Below, one piece after another: positions 52,331 to 60,935 of a DNA stretch of 64,000 nt; the stretch's first letter is position 1, and each line of letters starts with the position of its first letter. Position numbers and translations under genes: made by a program. The stretch comes from Rathayibacter sp. VKM Ac-2754 (GTDB taxonomy: Bacteria > Actinomycetota > Actinomycetes > Actinomycetales > Microbacteriaceae), in the NCBI RefSeq assembly GCF_009807095.1, contig NZ_WUCC01000007.1:62001-126000 (forward strand). The letters are read 5' to 3'. The notes under the pieces are model-generated. The model saw only the letters and a program-made list of their open reading frames with translations. It searched no databases and was not told the DNA's origin.

Positions 52331-54154
52331 TCACCTCAGGCTGATGCCCTCAGTAGCCGGCGCCGCTGTATACACAGCCCCGATGGTGTCCGCGTAGTCC
52401 GCCAGGATCACGTTGCGCTTGATGCTCATCTTGGGGGTGAGGTGGCCGCTGGCCTCGGTGAACTCGGTGGGCAGGATCACGAACTTGCGGATCGACTCCG
52501 CGCGGGACACGGTGGCATTGGCGGCGTCGACGGCTCGCTGCACCTCGGCGAGGACCGCCGGATTCACCGCCGCGTCCTCGAGCGAGAGGCTCGCGCTCTG
52601 GCCGTTGTTCTTCAGCCAGGTCGGCAGCATCTCGGGGTCGAGCGTGACGAGTGCGGCGATGAACGGACGCTGGTCGCCGACGACCACGACCTGGCCGACG
52701 AGCGGGTTCGCACGGATCGGGTCCTCGAGCGCGGCCGGGGCGACGTTCTTGCCGCCCGCGGTGACGATGATCTCCTTCTTGCGGCCGGTGACGCGCAGGT
52801 AGCCCTCCTCGTCCAGCGTGCCCAGGTCGCCGGTGCGGAACCACTCGCCGTCGAACGCCTCGGCGGTCGCCGTCTCGTTGTTCCAGTAGCCGCCGAACAC
52901 GTCGATCCCGCGCACCTGGATCTCGCCGTCGTCCGCGATCCGGACCGAGACTCCGGGCATCGCAGGGCCGACGGTGCCGATCTTGAAGCGCTCGGTGCGG
53001 TTGACGGTCGCGGGTGCGGTGGTCTCGGTCAGCCCGTAGCCCTCGAGGATCTTGATGCCGAGGCTGTGGAAGAAGTGCCCCAGCCTGTCGCCCAGCGGAG
53101 CTGATCCGGACACCGCGAAGCGCACGTTGCCGCCCATGGCGGTGCGCAGCTTCGAGTAGACGAGGCGGTCGAAGAGCAGGAACTGCAGCTTGAGCGCGAG
53201 CGGGACCGATCCCGCCTCCACGGCGATCGAGTGGGCGACGGCGACGTCGGCCGCCCTGCGGAAGATCTTGCCCTTGCCGCCGGCCTCGGCCTTCTGCTCG
53301 GCCGAGTTGTAGACCTTCTCGAAGACCCGGGGGACCGCGAGGAGGAACGTCGGCTTGAAGGATCCGAGCGAGGGGAGCAGCTGCTTCGTGTCGGCCTGGT
53401 GCCCGACCTTCACTCCGCCGTGCACGCAGAGGATCGCGATGAAGCGGGCGAAGACGTGGGCGGTCGTGATGAAGAGGAGCGTCGAGGCGCCGGGCTGGTG
53501 GATCAGCTCGGTCAGCGCGACGGCCGAGTTGCGGCTCAGCTCGACGAAGTTCGAGTGGCGGATGATGCAGCCCTTGGGGCGGCCGGTCGATCCGGACGTG
53601 TAGATGATCGTCGCGATGTCGGCGCCGGTCGCGAGCGAGCGGCGGCGCTCGATCTCGCTGTCCGGCACGTCGACGCCTCGCGCGGCGAGCTTCTCGAGGT
53701 CGCCGAGCCCGATCTGCCAGGCCGAGCGCACGTCGGGCAGATCGGCGCGGATCTCGTCGAAGCGGGCGAAATGGTCCGCCGTCTCGACGATGACCGCGTG
53801 CGCACCGGAGTCGGCGAGGTTCCACTGCACCTGGGCGGGGGAGGAGGTCTCGTACACCGGCACGAGGACGCCGCCCGCGAACCAGACGGCGAAGTCGATC
53901 AGCGTCCACTCGTAGCGCGTCTTGCAGATCAGGCCGACCTTCTCGCCGGGCTCGATGCCCGAGGCGACCAGTCCCTTGGCGAGCGCGACCACCTGGTCGA
54001 GGAACTCCTTCGCCGTGACGTCGCGCCAGCCGTCGCCGTCCGGCAGGGCGAAGAGGGGGCGGTCGGGAGTCTCGCGCACGCGGTCGAGCAGCAGTGCCGT
54101 CGTGTTCGCTTGCGGGTCTGCGGCCACCACGAGGGGCGAATCGAACTGTTCCAC
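52331..54154 (-). CDS. fadD: Long-chain fatty-acid-CoA ligase, FadD15-like
   Basis: 607 residues. AMP-forming acyl-CoA synthetase: P-loop IIYTSGSTGRPKGCI (about 185-200), ILEGYGLTETTAP (A5), WFRTGDLGTLDEEGYLRVTG (A7-A8) and KEIIVTAGGKNVAP. It activates fatty acids to acyl-CoA in the cytoplasm for lipid synthesis or oxidation. It belongs to the group near FadD15 (Rv2187), consistent with the neighbouring plsC, aroG and PASTA-kinase genes. The C-terminus NVILADYADTIGAVYTA differs from some relatives. Confidence 0.94.
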   Translation of the reverse strand: MEQFDSPLVVAADPQANTTALLLDRVRETPDRPLFALPDGDGWRDVTAKEFLDQVVALAKGLVASGIEPGEKVGLICKTRYEWTLIDFAVWFAGGVLVPVYETSSPAQVQWNLADSGAHAVIVETADHFARFDEIRADLPDVRSAWQIGLGDLEKLAARGVDVPDSEIERRRSLATGADIATIIYTSGSTGRPKGCIIRHSNFVELSRNSAVALTELIHQPGASTLLFITTAHVFARFIAILCVHGGVKVGHQADTKQLLPSLGSFKPTFLLAVPRVFEKVYNSAEQKAEAGGKGKIFRRAADVAVAHSIAVEAGSVPLALKLQFLLFDRLVYSKLRTAMGGNVRFAVSGSAPLGDRLGHFFHSLGIKILEGYGLTETTAPATVNRTERFKIGTVGPAMPGVSVRIADDGEIQVRGIDVFGGYWNNETATAEAFDGEWFRTGDLGTLDEEGYLRVTGRKKEIIVTAGGKNVAPAALEDPIRANPLVGQVVVVGDQRPFIAALVTLDPEMLPTWLKNNGQSASLSLEDAAVNPAVLAEVQRAVDAANATVSRAESIRKFVILPTEFTEASGHLTPKMSIKRNVILADYADTIGAVYTAAPATEGISLR

Positions 54155-54211
54155 GGCAACTCCTTCGTAACCTGAACGAACGTCGGCTCCAGCCTACCGA
54201 AGGAGCCGAAG

Positions 54212-54245
54212 CTGTAGATCCACTCAGACTGTAGATCCACTCGGA
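54212..54245. repeat. 17-bp tandem duplication upstream of fadD
   Basis: CTGTAGATCCACTC occurs at 54212-54225 and 54229-54242 (17-bp period), about 58-90 bases before the fadD start in the divergent spacer to glucokinase. It may be an operator or a chance slip duplication. Confidence 0.5.
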
Positions 54246-54402
54246 AGGTCCGTCCGCTCGGGTCGGCGACCGACGTGGAGGCTCCTCCGACACGGACGCC
54301 CGACCCCTTCGCAGGCCCACCCGGTCACTACACTCGTTGTGGCCGCCGAACAGGGCGGATCGACGGCGCTCCGGCGCCGACGGCGAGGGAAGGGCGGTTC
54401 GC

Positions 54403-55362
54403 GTGCACGCGATCGGTATCGACATCGGCGGCACGAAGATCGCGGGAGCGCTCGTCGACGAGTTCGGCGGGATCCTCCGCGAGGACCGTCAGCCGACTCC
54501 CGCCGGTCACCCCGAGCTCATCGTCGACGTGGTCGTCGAGATGGTCGCCCGCCTCCGCGAGGGTCTGCCCGCGGGAGACGTCGCCGCGGTCGGAGTCGCC
54601 GCAGCAGGGTTCATCGACGCGTCGCAGTCGATCGTCTACTACGCCCCCAACATCAACTGGCGCAACGAGCCGTTCCGCGAGAAGCTCTCGGCCCGGATCG
54701 ACCTGCCCATCATCATCGAGAACGACGCGAACGCCGCGGGCTGGGCCGAGTTCCGCTACGGCTCCGGTCGTCTCGTCAGCGACATGCTGATGCTGACCAT
54801 CGGCACCGGAGTGGGCGGCGCCATCGTGATCAACGACCGGCTCCTTCGCGGGGGCTTCGGAGCCGCCGCCGAGATCGGCCACATGCGCGTCGTGCCGGGC
54901 GGCCTCCCGTGCGGCTGCGGGGCCAGGGGCTGCATCGAGCAGTACGGCTCGGGCCGGGCCCTGCAGCGCTTCGCGAACGAGCTCGCCGACGCCGGCGGAA
55001 TCGGCCAGGGCATCGCCGACGCGCGCGCCCGCAACGGCGGATCGCTCGACGGGCGCATCATCTCGGAGCTGATCACCAGCGGCGACCTCGGTGCCCTTGC
55101 GGCCCTGCGCCAGCTCGGCCACTGGCTCGGCGAGGCCGCGGCCAGCCTGAGCGCCGTGCTCGACCCCCAGATGTTCGTGATCGGCGGCGGGGTCGCCCAG
55201 GCCGGGGATCTGCTGCTCGACCCGATCCGCCAGGCCTATCTCGACAACCTGCCGGCCCGGGGGTACCACCCCGAGCCGGAGTTCCGCATCGCGGAGCTGG
55301 TGAACGACGCGGGAGTCGTGGGGGCGGCCGACCTGGCCCGCCTGCACGCCAGCACCCTCTGA
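54403..55362 (+). CDS. glk: ROK-family glucokinase
   Basis: 319 residues from the GTG at 54403. N-terminal phosphate loop AIGIDIGGTKIAGALVDE, catalytic D in IIENDANAAGWAEF, and the ROK zinc motif C-G-C-x4-C in CGCGARGCIEQYGSG. It likely phosphorylates glucose; polyphosphate use cannot be excluded but the PPGK-specific signatures are not evident. AAGGGCGG precedes the start. It diverges from fadD and is followed by plsC after 64 bp. Confidence 0.92.
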   Translation: MHAIGIDIGGTKIAGALVDEFGGILREDRQPTPAGHPELIVDVVVEMVARLREGLPAGDVAAVGVAAAGFIDASQSIVYYAPNINWRNEPFREKLSARIDLPIIIENDANAAGWAEFRYGSGRLVSDMLMLTIGTGVGGAIVINDRLLRGGFGAAAEIGHMRVVPGGLPCGCGARGCIEQYGSGRALQRFANELADAGGIGQGIADARARNGGSLDGRIISELITSGDLGALAALRQLGHWLGEAAASLSAVLDPQMFVIGGGVAQAGDLLLDPIRQAYLDNLPARGYHPEPEFRIAELVNDAGVVGAADLARLHASTL

Positions 55363-55426
55363 GCGCCGCTCGAGACGCTGCCACGCTCATCCACCGACCT
55401 GCACTGATTCGCCGAGGAGTCGACCG

Positions 55427-56116
55427 TTGTTCTACTGGTTCATGAAGCACATCGTCGCGGGTCCGCTGCTCAAGACGATCTTCCGCCCGTGGGTGGTCGG
55501 GGCCGACCGCGTCCCGGCGACGGGCGGCGTGATCCTCGCCAGCAACCACCTCTCGTTCATCGACTCCGTCTTCCTGCCGCTGGTCATCGAGCGGAACATG
55601 GTCTTCCTCGCCAAGAGCGACTACTTCACGGGCAAGGGTCTGAAGGGCTGGGCGACCAAGCTGTTCTTCACGGCGACCGGCATGCTGCCGATCGACCGGT
55701 CGGGCGGCAAGGCGTCGGAGGCGTCGCTCAACACCGGCCTGCGGGTCCTCGCCAGCGGCGAGGCCCTCGGCATCTATCCCGAGGGCACCCGCAGCCCCGA
55801 CGGGCGCATGTACCGCGGCCGCACCGGAGTGGCGCGCATGGTCCTCGAGGCGCGCGTGCCCGTCATCCCCGTCGCGATGATCGACACCGCGCGGATCATG
55901 CCCATCGGCAGCCGCCTCCCCAGGCTCGGTCGCATCGGCATCGTCTTCGGCGAGCCGCTCGACTTCAGCCGCTTCGAGGGCATGGAGGGCGACCGGTTCA
56001 TCCTCCGCTCGATCACCGACGAGATCATGTACGAGCTGCTGGCCCTGAGCGGCCAGGAGTACCTCGACGTCTACGCCACCTCGGTCAAGGAGAAGCGCGC
56101 GGCGCTCACCCGCTGA
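55427..56116 (+). CDS. plsC: 1-acyl-sn-glycerol-3-phosphate acyltransferase
   Basis: 229 residues from a TTG at 55427; GAGGAG about 8 bases upstream supports it over the ATG at 55442. Catalytic NHLSFID (H-x4-D, about 40-46), FLAKSDYF, and the glycerol-phosphate motif GIYPEGTRSPDG are intact. It transfers an acyl group to lysophosphatidic acid in membrane lipid synthesis, using acyl-CoA such as that made by the nearby FadD. A hydrophobic N-terminus anchors it to the membrane. Confidence 0.93.
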   Translation: MFYWFMKHIVAGPLLKTIFRPWVVGADRVPATGGVILASNHLSFIDSVFLPLVIERNMVFLAKSDYFTGKGLKGWATKLFFTATGMLPIDRSGGKASEASLNTGLRVLASGEALGIYPEGTRSPDGRMYRGRTGVARMVLEARVPVIPVAMIDTARIMPIGSRLPRLGRIGIVFGEPLDFSRFEGMEGDRFILRSITDEIMYELLALSGQEYLDVYATSVKEKRAALTR

Positions 56117-56248
56117 GTGCGCGCCGAGCGCTCCGCCCCCGGCCCGGGGGAGGGCCTCCCGAGGCGATAGGCTCGTCAACCGCTGCCGTCCGTCCGGACG
56201 GTGGCCCGCTCGCGCGCACGGCGCGCACGTCAGAACCAGGACACCCTC

Positions 56249-57622
56249 GTGGTCATCGATCCGAACGAACCGTACGTCCAAGCCGCCCCCTCCGTGGTCG
56301 CCGGCCTGGACTACTGGCGCGAGCTCGAGATCAAGCAGCAGCCGCAGTGGCCCGACGCCGACGCGGTGAGCGCCGCGTCCGCCGAGGTCGCCGGCCTGCC
56401 TCCGCTGGTCTTCGCCGGCGAGGTCGACCAGCTGCGCGAGCGCCTCGGCAACGCGGCCCGCGGCGAGGCTTTCCTCCTGCAGGGCGGCGACTGCGCCGAG
56501 ACCTTCGCAGGCGCCACCGCCGACCAGATCCGCAACCGCGTCAAGACGGTGCTGCAGATGGCGGTCGTCCTGACCTACGGCGCGAGCATGCCCGTCATCA
56601 AGATGGGGCGGATGGCCGGCCAGTTCGCCAAGCCCCGCTCGAGCGACCTCGAGACGCGCGGCGACGTGACGCTGCCCGCCTACCGCGGCGACATCGTGAA
56701 CGGCTACGAGTTCACTCCGGAGTCGCGCGCGGCCGACCCGCGCCGCATCGTGCAGGCGTACCACACGGCCGCCTCGACGCTGAACCTCATCCGCGCCTTC
56801 ACGCAGGGCGGCTTCGCCGACCTGCGGCTCGTGCACTACTGGAACAAGGGCTTCACCGAGAACCCGCAGAACCAGCGCTACGAGCAGCTCGCGCGCGAGA
56901 TCGACCGAGCGGTGAAGTTCATGGTCGCCTGCGGAGCCGACTTCGAGGGCATGAAGCGCACCGAGTTCTACACGGGTCACGAGGGTCTGCTGATGGACTA
57001 CGAGCGCCCGATGACGCGGATCGACTCGCGCACCGGCACGCCGTACAACACTTCGAGCCACTTCATCTGGATCGGCGAGCGCACCCGCGACCTCGACGGC
57101 GCGCACGTCGACTTCCTGTCGCGCGTCCGCAACCCGATCGGCGTGAAGCTCGGCCCCTCGACGACGCCCGAGACGATGCTCGAGCTCATCGAGAAGCTCG
57201 ACCCGAACCGCGAGCCCGGCCGCCTGACCTTCATCACCCGGATGGGCGCGGGGAAGATCCGCGACGCCCTCCCGCCCCTGCTCGAGGCCGTCAAGCGGAG
57301 CGACGCCCTGCCGCTCTGGGTCACCGATCCGATGCACGGCAACGGCCTGACGACCCCCACCGGCTACAAGACCCGTCGCTTCGACGACGTCGTCGACGAG
57401 GTCAAGGGCTTCTTCGAGGCGCACCGCGCCGTCGGCACGCACCCCGGAGGCATTCACGTCGAGCTCACCGGCGACGACGTCACCGAGTGCCTGGGCGGCT
57501 CCGAGCAGATCGACGAGGCCGACCTCGCCACCCGCTACGAGTCGGTCTGCGACCCCCGCCTCAACCACATGCAGTCGCTGGAGCTCGCCTTCCTCGTCGC
57601 CGAGGAGCTCCGGCAGCGCTGA
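56249..57622 (+). CDS. aroG: Class II DAHP synthase
   Basis: 457 residues. It makes 3-deoxy-D-arabino-heptulosonate 7-phosphate, the first shikimate step, from PEP and erythrose 4-P. LLQGGDCAETFAG, VIKMGRMAGQFAKPRS, YRGDIVNGYEF, TEFYTGHEGLLMDYE and WVTDPMHGNGLTT are class II signatures, with metal Cys, His, Glu and Asp positions present. The start is taken as GTG 56249, because AGGA lies 9 bases before it and relatives begin near here; the ORF opens at 56201 with basic non-conserved residues. It precedes a repeat region and the PASTA kinase, as in mycobacteria (Rv2178c). Confidence 0.94.
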   Translation: MVIDPNEPYVQAAPSVVAGLDYWRELEIKQQPQWPDADAVSAASAEVAGLPPLVFAGEVDQLRERLGNAARGEAFLLQGGDCAETFAGATADQIRNRVKTVLQMAVVLTYGASMPVIKMGRMAGQFAKPRSSDLETRGDVTLPAYRGDIVNGYEFTPESRAADPRRIVQAYHTAASTLNLIRAFTQGGFADLRLVHYWNKGFTENPQNQRYEQLAREIDRAVKFMVACGADFEGMKRTEFYTGHEGLLMDYERPMTRIDSRTGTPYNTSSHFIWIGERTRDLDGAHVDFLSRVRNPIGVKLGPSTTPETMLELIEKLDPNREPGRLTFITRMGAGKIRDALPPLLEAVKRSDALPLWVTDPMHGNGLTTPTGYKTRRFDDVVDEVKGFFEAHRAVGTHPGGIHVELTGDDVTECLGGSEQIDEADLATRYESVCDPRLNHMQSLELAFLVAEELRQR

Positions 57623-57665
57623 GCGGCGCAGCCGCAGCTCCGAGGAGATGAGGGTGCCGTCTGGT

Positions 57666-57905
57666 GGAGGGAGCGCGAGCGCTCCCTCCGCCGCGGTCGT
57701 CATCCAGGGATGGTCGCGATCCGCAGAGCGTCGCGCGAACGGCTAGGACGAATCGCTGGCACGCGATTCGCCCGTTCGGCAGCGCTCTCTCGCGGAGGCG
57801 GCGCGAGCGCCCCCTCCGCTGCGGTCGGAATCCAGGGATGGTCGCGATCCGCAGAGCGTCGTGGGAACGGCTAGGACGAATCGCTGGCACGCGATTCGCC
57901 CGTTC
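57666..57905. repeat. Family B hairpin repeat, two direct copies (second locus)
   Basis: It begins with a perfect 11-bp hairpin, GGAGGGAGCGC (57666-57676) and GCGCTCCCTCC (57679-57689), 44 bp after aroG, possibly its terminator. Then two copies with 128-bp spacing carry GGGATGGTCGCGATCCGCAG, GAACGGCTAGGA and the hairpin CGAATCGC-TGGCAC-GCGATTCG (57749-57770 and 57877-57898). The flanks match the copies at 51.5 kb but the stem sequence differs while staying paired. Confidence 0.85.
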
Positions 57906-58040
57906 GCCTTGGATGTGGCCGGCCGGTCCGGCGGCGGGGCGTCCGGCGCGTGCCGCGTCCGACGCTGGGCGTCAGGCCCTGCCGCCCAGCGTGCATCCCT
58001 GTCGCGGGCGAGAAGCCGCCCGCCCGCCGCTGTCGTCGCC

Positions 58041-58178
58041 ATGCTGGTCGAGCCCGCAGCCCCGCAGGGGCGTATCGAGACCCACCAGCGTCAACAGATC
58101 AGGCTTCTGCCCCGGCCTTCTGACGGACGTGGATCTCGATACGCCCGCTCCGCGCGCTGCGGGCTCGATCAGCGAGGA
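58041..58178. repeat. Family A repeat (copy 5)
   Basis: ATGCTGGTCGAGCCCGCAGC, then CAGGGGCGTATCGAGACCC, ACCAGCGTCAACAGATCAGG, GTGGATCTCGATACGCCCGC and GGGCTCGATCAGCGAGGAC. It is closest to the 2.5-kb copy. It lies between family B copies, as at 52 kb. No gene is seen from 57623 to 58473. Confidence 0.85.
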
Positions 58179-58339
58179 CGGTGCCACCCGCACGAGTACC
58201 GGAAGACGGGACCTCGCGCAGGAGTCCAGCGAGGACGTGGCCACACGCACGAATCCCGCGAGGATGGGTCGTTCCGAGTGCCGTCCGAGAGCCTCGTCGC
58301 GCCGTCGGTCGAGGTGGACCATCCGAGCAAGCGGATCGG

Positions 58340-58465
58340 AAGGTGAAGGCGAACGGGTGAATCGCGATTCAGCGATTCGCCTTCGCCGTTCGCAGGACGC
58401 TCTGCGTGGCGCGACCACCTCGAGGAGCCGACCGCGGTGCAGGGAGCGCGAAGTGCTCCCCGCAC
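58340..58465. repeat. Family B hairpin repeat, inverted copy (second locus)
   Basis: Opposite orientation to the 57.7-kb copies: GAATCGCGATTC (a 12-bp palindrome, 58359-58370) and GCGATTC form the hairpin. They are followed by CGTTCGCAGGACGCTCTGCG, then CGCGACCACC, and the end region ACCGCGGTGCAGGGAGCGCG matches the start of the left block. It ends just before the PASTA kinase stop codon. Confidence 0.75.
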
Positions 58466-58473
58466 AGAACGGC

Positions 58474-60426
58474 TCAAGTCGTGATGGTGATCGACAGCTG
58501 GATGGTGGTGCCGCGCTGGACGGGGTCGCCTGCCTTGTTGGACTGGTTGGTGACCTTCGTGAGCTCGTCGGGGGCTGCATCGATCAGGGGTCCGAGCGTC
58601 GACAGCGAGTAGCTCCAGGTGAGGTCGACCGCGTCGAGGGCCGCCTTCGCCTGGTCGCGGGTCATGCCGACGACGTTCGGGACGGCGACGGGCTCCGGTC
58701 CCTTCGAGACCACGACGCTGATCGTCTGGCCGGTCGTCGCGGGCGCCTCGGGGTTGGCCTGGGTGAGGACGATGCCGGCGGGGACGGTGTCGCTCCAGTC
58801 CTCGCCGCTGCTGTCGAGGGCGAGCCCGGCCTGCTCCGCCGCGTCGGTCGCGGCCTCGAGCGAGAGGCCGACCACGTTCGGGATCGGTCCGAGGCTGACG
58901 ACCATGTCGATGCCGCTGGTCTCGGGGAGGACTGCGGGCAGCTCTCCTCCGCCGGGGAGCGACGCCGAGATCACGCGGCCCCTCTCGACGTCGGCGTCGA
59001 ACACGCTCGTCGTGGCGCCGGCGACGAGGGACGCTCCGGTGAGGGCGGCGGTCGCCTCCTCCTGGGTCAGGCCCGTGAGCGCCGGTACCTCCATCTGGCG
59101 CGGTCCGCTCGAGACCACGAGGGTCACCACCGAGTCCTTGTGGATGCTCTGATCCTGAGGGGGATCCGAGCTCATCACCGTGCCGATGGGCACGGTGAGG
59201 TCCGGCGCCTGCTGCTGCTCGACCTGCAGGTCGCGGGCCTCGAGGAGCGCCGTGGCGTCCTCCTGGCTCAGTCCGACGACGGTCGGGATCGTCCTGATCG
59301 CGCCCGGTCCCTCGCCGAACCAGTAGGCGGTCCCGCCTCCGAGCAGCGCCAGCAGGAGGATGACGATCGTGAGGAGGACACCGCGTCGCCGACGCACCCG
59401 TCGCTTGGCGGCGAGCCGGGCGACGGCTTCGTCGTCCACGTCCTCCTCCGCGGGCGGTCCCTCGAGGACCGTCGTCTGCCCGGGGGTGGCCGGATCGAAG
59501 AGGGCGGCCGTCGCCGGGACCGTGGCGGGCGGCGGCAGCGGAGTGACGGCCTGGGTGTCGCCGCGCCGATCGGTCGGAGTGATGCCCATCAACCGCTCGG
59601 CCTCGAGCAGCTGCGAGAGCATCACGCCCGCGTCGCGGGGGCGCATGTCGGGGTCGCGCTCCGTCGCCCAGAGCACGAGCTCGTCGAGGGAGGTGGGCAC
59701 CGACGGCACCTTGGCGCTGGGGTAGGGCACCGAGTCGTTCGCGTGCTGGTAGGCGATCTGCATCGGCTGCTCGCCCGTGAAGGGCTGCTCGCCGGTGAGC
59801 ATCTCGTAGATCATGATGCCGATGGCGTAGATGTCGCTGCGGGTGTCGGCGGTGCCGCGGGTGACCAGCTCGGGGGAGAGGTAGGCGATCGTGCCGAGCA
59901 GCGCCTGGCCGGAGGCGGTGTTCGCGGTGGCCGCGCGGGCGAGGCCGAAGTCGCCGATCTTGATGCGACCGTCGTCGGCGAGCAGGACGTTCTCGGGCTT
60001 GAGGTCGCGGTGCAGGATCCCGGCGCGGTGCGCCGCGGCGAGCCCGGACAGCACGGAGTGCATGATGTCGACGACCTGCTGGGCGGTCAGCCGTCCGCGC
60101 TCCTTGAGCAGGTCGCGCAGCGTGATGCCGGGCAGGTACTCCATGACCAGGTAGGCCATGTCGGAGTCCTGGCCCTGGTCGAAGACGCTGACGACGTTCG
60201 GGTGCGCCAGTCGTGCGGCCGATCGCGCCTCCTGGACGAACCGGTTCTTGAAGACCTGGTCGTCCGAGAGGTGCCCGTGCATGACCTTGATCGCGACGCG
60301 GCGATCGAGGCGCAGGTCGTTCGCGAGGTAGACCGTCGCCATGCCGCCGCGGGCGATCCTCGAGCGCACCTCGTACCGACCGTCGACGAGACGGCCGAGG
60401 AGGGGGTCGAGCTGGCTGGTGGTCAC
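58474..60426 (-). CDS. pknL: PASTA-domain Ser/Thr kinase in the pknL position
   Basis: 650 residues. The kinase domain (about 15-280) has G-loop IARGGMATVYLA, K47, catalytic D141 in HRDLKPENVL, DFGLA and APE-like SPE. A linker (280-345) is followed by a single membrane helix (GVLLTIVILLLALLGGG, about 350-368) and about four extracellular PASTA repeats (VPALTGLTQEEATAAL; IPNVVGLSLEAATDAA; VPNVVGMTRDQAKAAL). It should sense muropeptides and regulate cell-wall growth. Position next to an Rv2175c-like gene and a prenyl synthase is that of mycobacterial pknL, whose protein, from memory, lacks PASTA repeats. Confidence 0.93.
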   Translation of the reverse strand: MTTSQLDPLLGRLVDGRYEVRSRIARGGMATVYLANDLRLDRRVAIKVMHGHLSDDQVFKNRFVQEARSAARLAHPNVVSVFDQGQDSDMAYLVMEYLPGITLRDLLKERGRLTAQQVVDIMHSVLSGLAAAHRAGILHRDLKPENVLLADDGRIKIGDFGLARAATANTASGQALLGTIAYLSPELVTRGTADTRSDIYAIGIMIYEMLTGEQPFTGEQPMQIAYQHANDSVPYPSAKVPSVPTSLDELVLWATERDPDMRPRDAGVMLSQLLEAERLMGITPTDRRGDTQAVTPLPPPATVPATAALFDPATPGQTTVLEGPPAEEDVDDEAVARLAAKRRVRRRRGVLLTIVILLLALLGGGTAYWFGEGPGAIRTIPTVVGLSQEDATALLEARDLQVEQQQAPDLTVPIGTVMSSDPPQDQSIHKDSVVTLVVSSGPRQMEVPALTGLTQEEATAALTGASLVAGATTSVFDADVERGRVISASLPGGGELPAVLPETSGIDMVVSLGPIPNVVGLSLEAATDAAEQAGLALDSSGEDWSDTVPAGIVLTQANPEAPATTGQTISVVVSKGPEPVAVPNVVGMTRDQAKAALDAVDLTWSYSLSTLGPLIDAAPDELTKVTNQSNKAGDPVQRGTTIQLSITITT

Positions 60427-60538
60427 GCGACGAGTCTAGGCAAGAGCGTCAGCCGAACCCGTGAGCAACGCGGGCGACCGCCCGCCGCAGCGGCTCCGCC
60501 CGCTTGGAGCGGTCGGGGGAGCATGGCAGTCTTGACGG

Positions 60539-60904
60539 GTGACCGACTCGTCAGCCCCCGCCTCCTCCTCGCCCGTCTCCGACACCGAGTGGCTGACGAT
60601 CCCCGATCTCGTCGAGCTGACCGGTCTGAACGTGAGCCGGGTCCGCCGGCTGCTCGAGGAGCGCCACCTGATCGGGACCCGTCGCGACGGCGTCCTCAAG
60701 GTGCCGTCGCTGTTCCTCCGCGACGACGAGCCGATGAGCGAGATCCGCGGCACGGCCGTCCTCCTCGCCGACTCGGGCTTCTCCGACGACGAGGCCGTGC
60801 AATGGCTGCTCTCGACGGAGGAGAGCCTCGGCACGAGTCCCGTCCTCGCACTCCGCGCGGGTCGCAAGGCCGAGGTCCGTCGCGTCGCCCAGGCGCTCGC
60901 CTGA
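60539..60904 (+). CDS. Rv2175c-like winged-helix DNA-binding protein
   Basis: 121 residues from the GTG at 60539. It has a MerR-like HTH, WLTIPDLVELTGLNVSRVRR, then LLEERHLIGTRRDGVLKVPS, and a C-terminal helical part, DEAVQWLLSTEESLGTSPVL. This is the Rv2175c family; in M. tuberculosis it is a DNA-binding substrate of PknL, phosphorylated near the N-terminus. The Ser/Thr-rich N-terminus here (MTDSSAPASSSPVSDTE) could serve the same role with the divergent neighbouring kinase. Confidence 0.88.
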   Translation: MTDSSAPASSSPVSDTEWLTIPDLVELTGLNVSRVRRLLEERHLIGTRRDGVLKVPSLFLRDDEPMSEIRGTAVLLADSGFSDDEAVQWLLSTEESLGTSPVLALRAGRKAEVRRVAQALA

Positions 60905-60935
60905 TCACCGCCCCCTGACGCGACCGCACCTCCGA

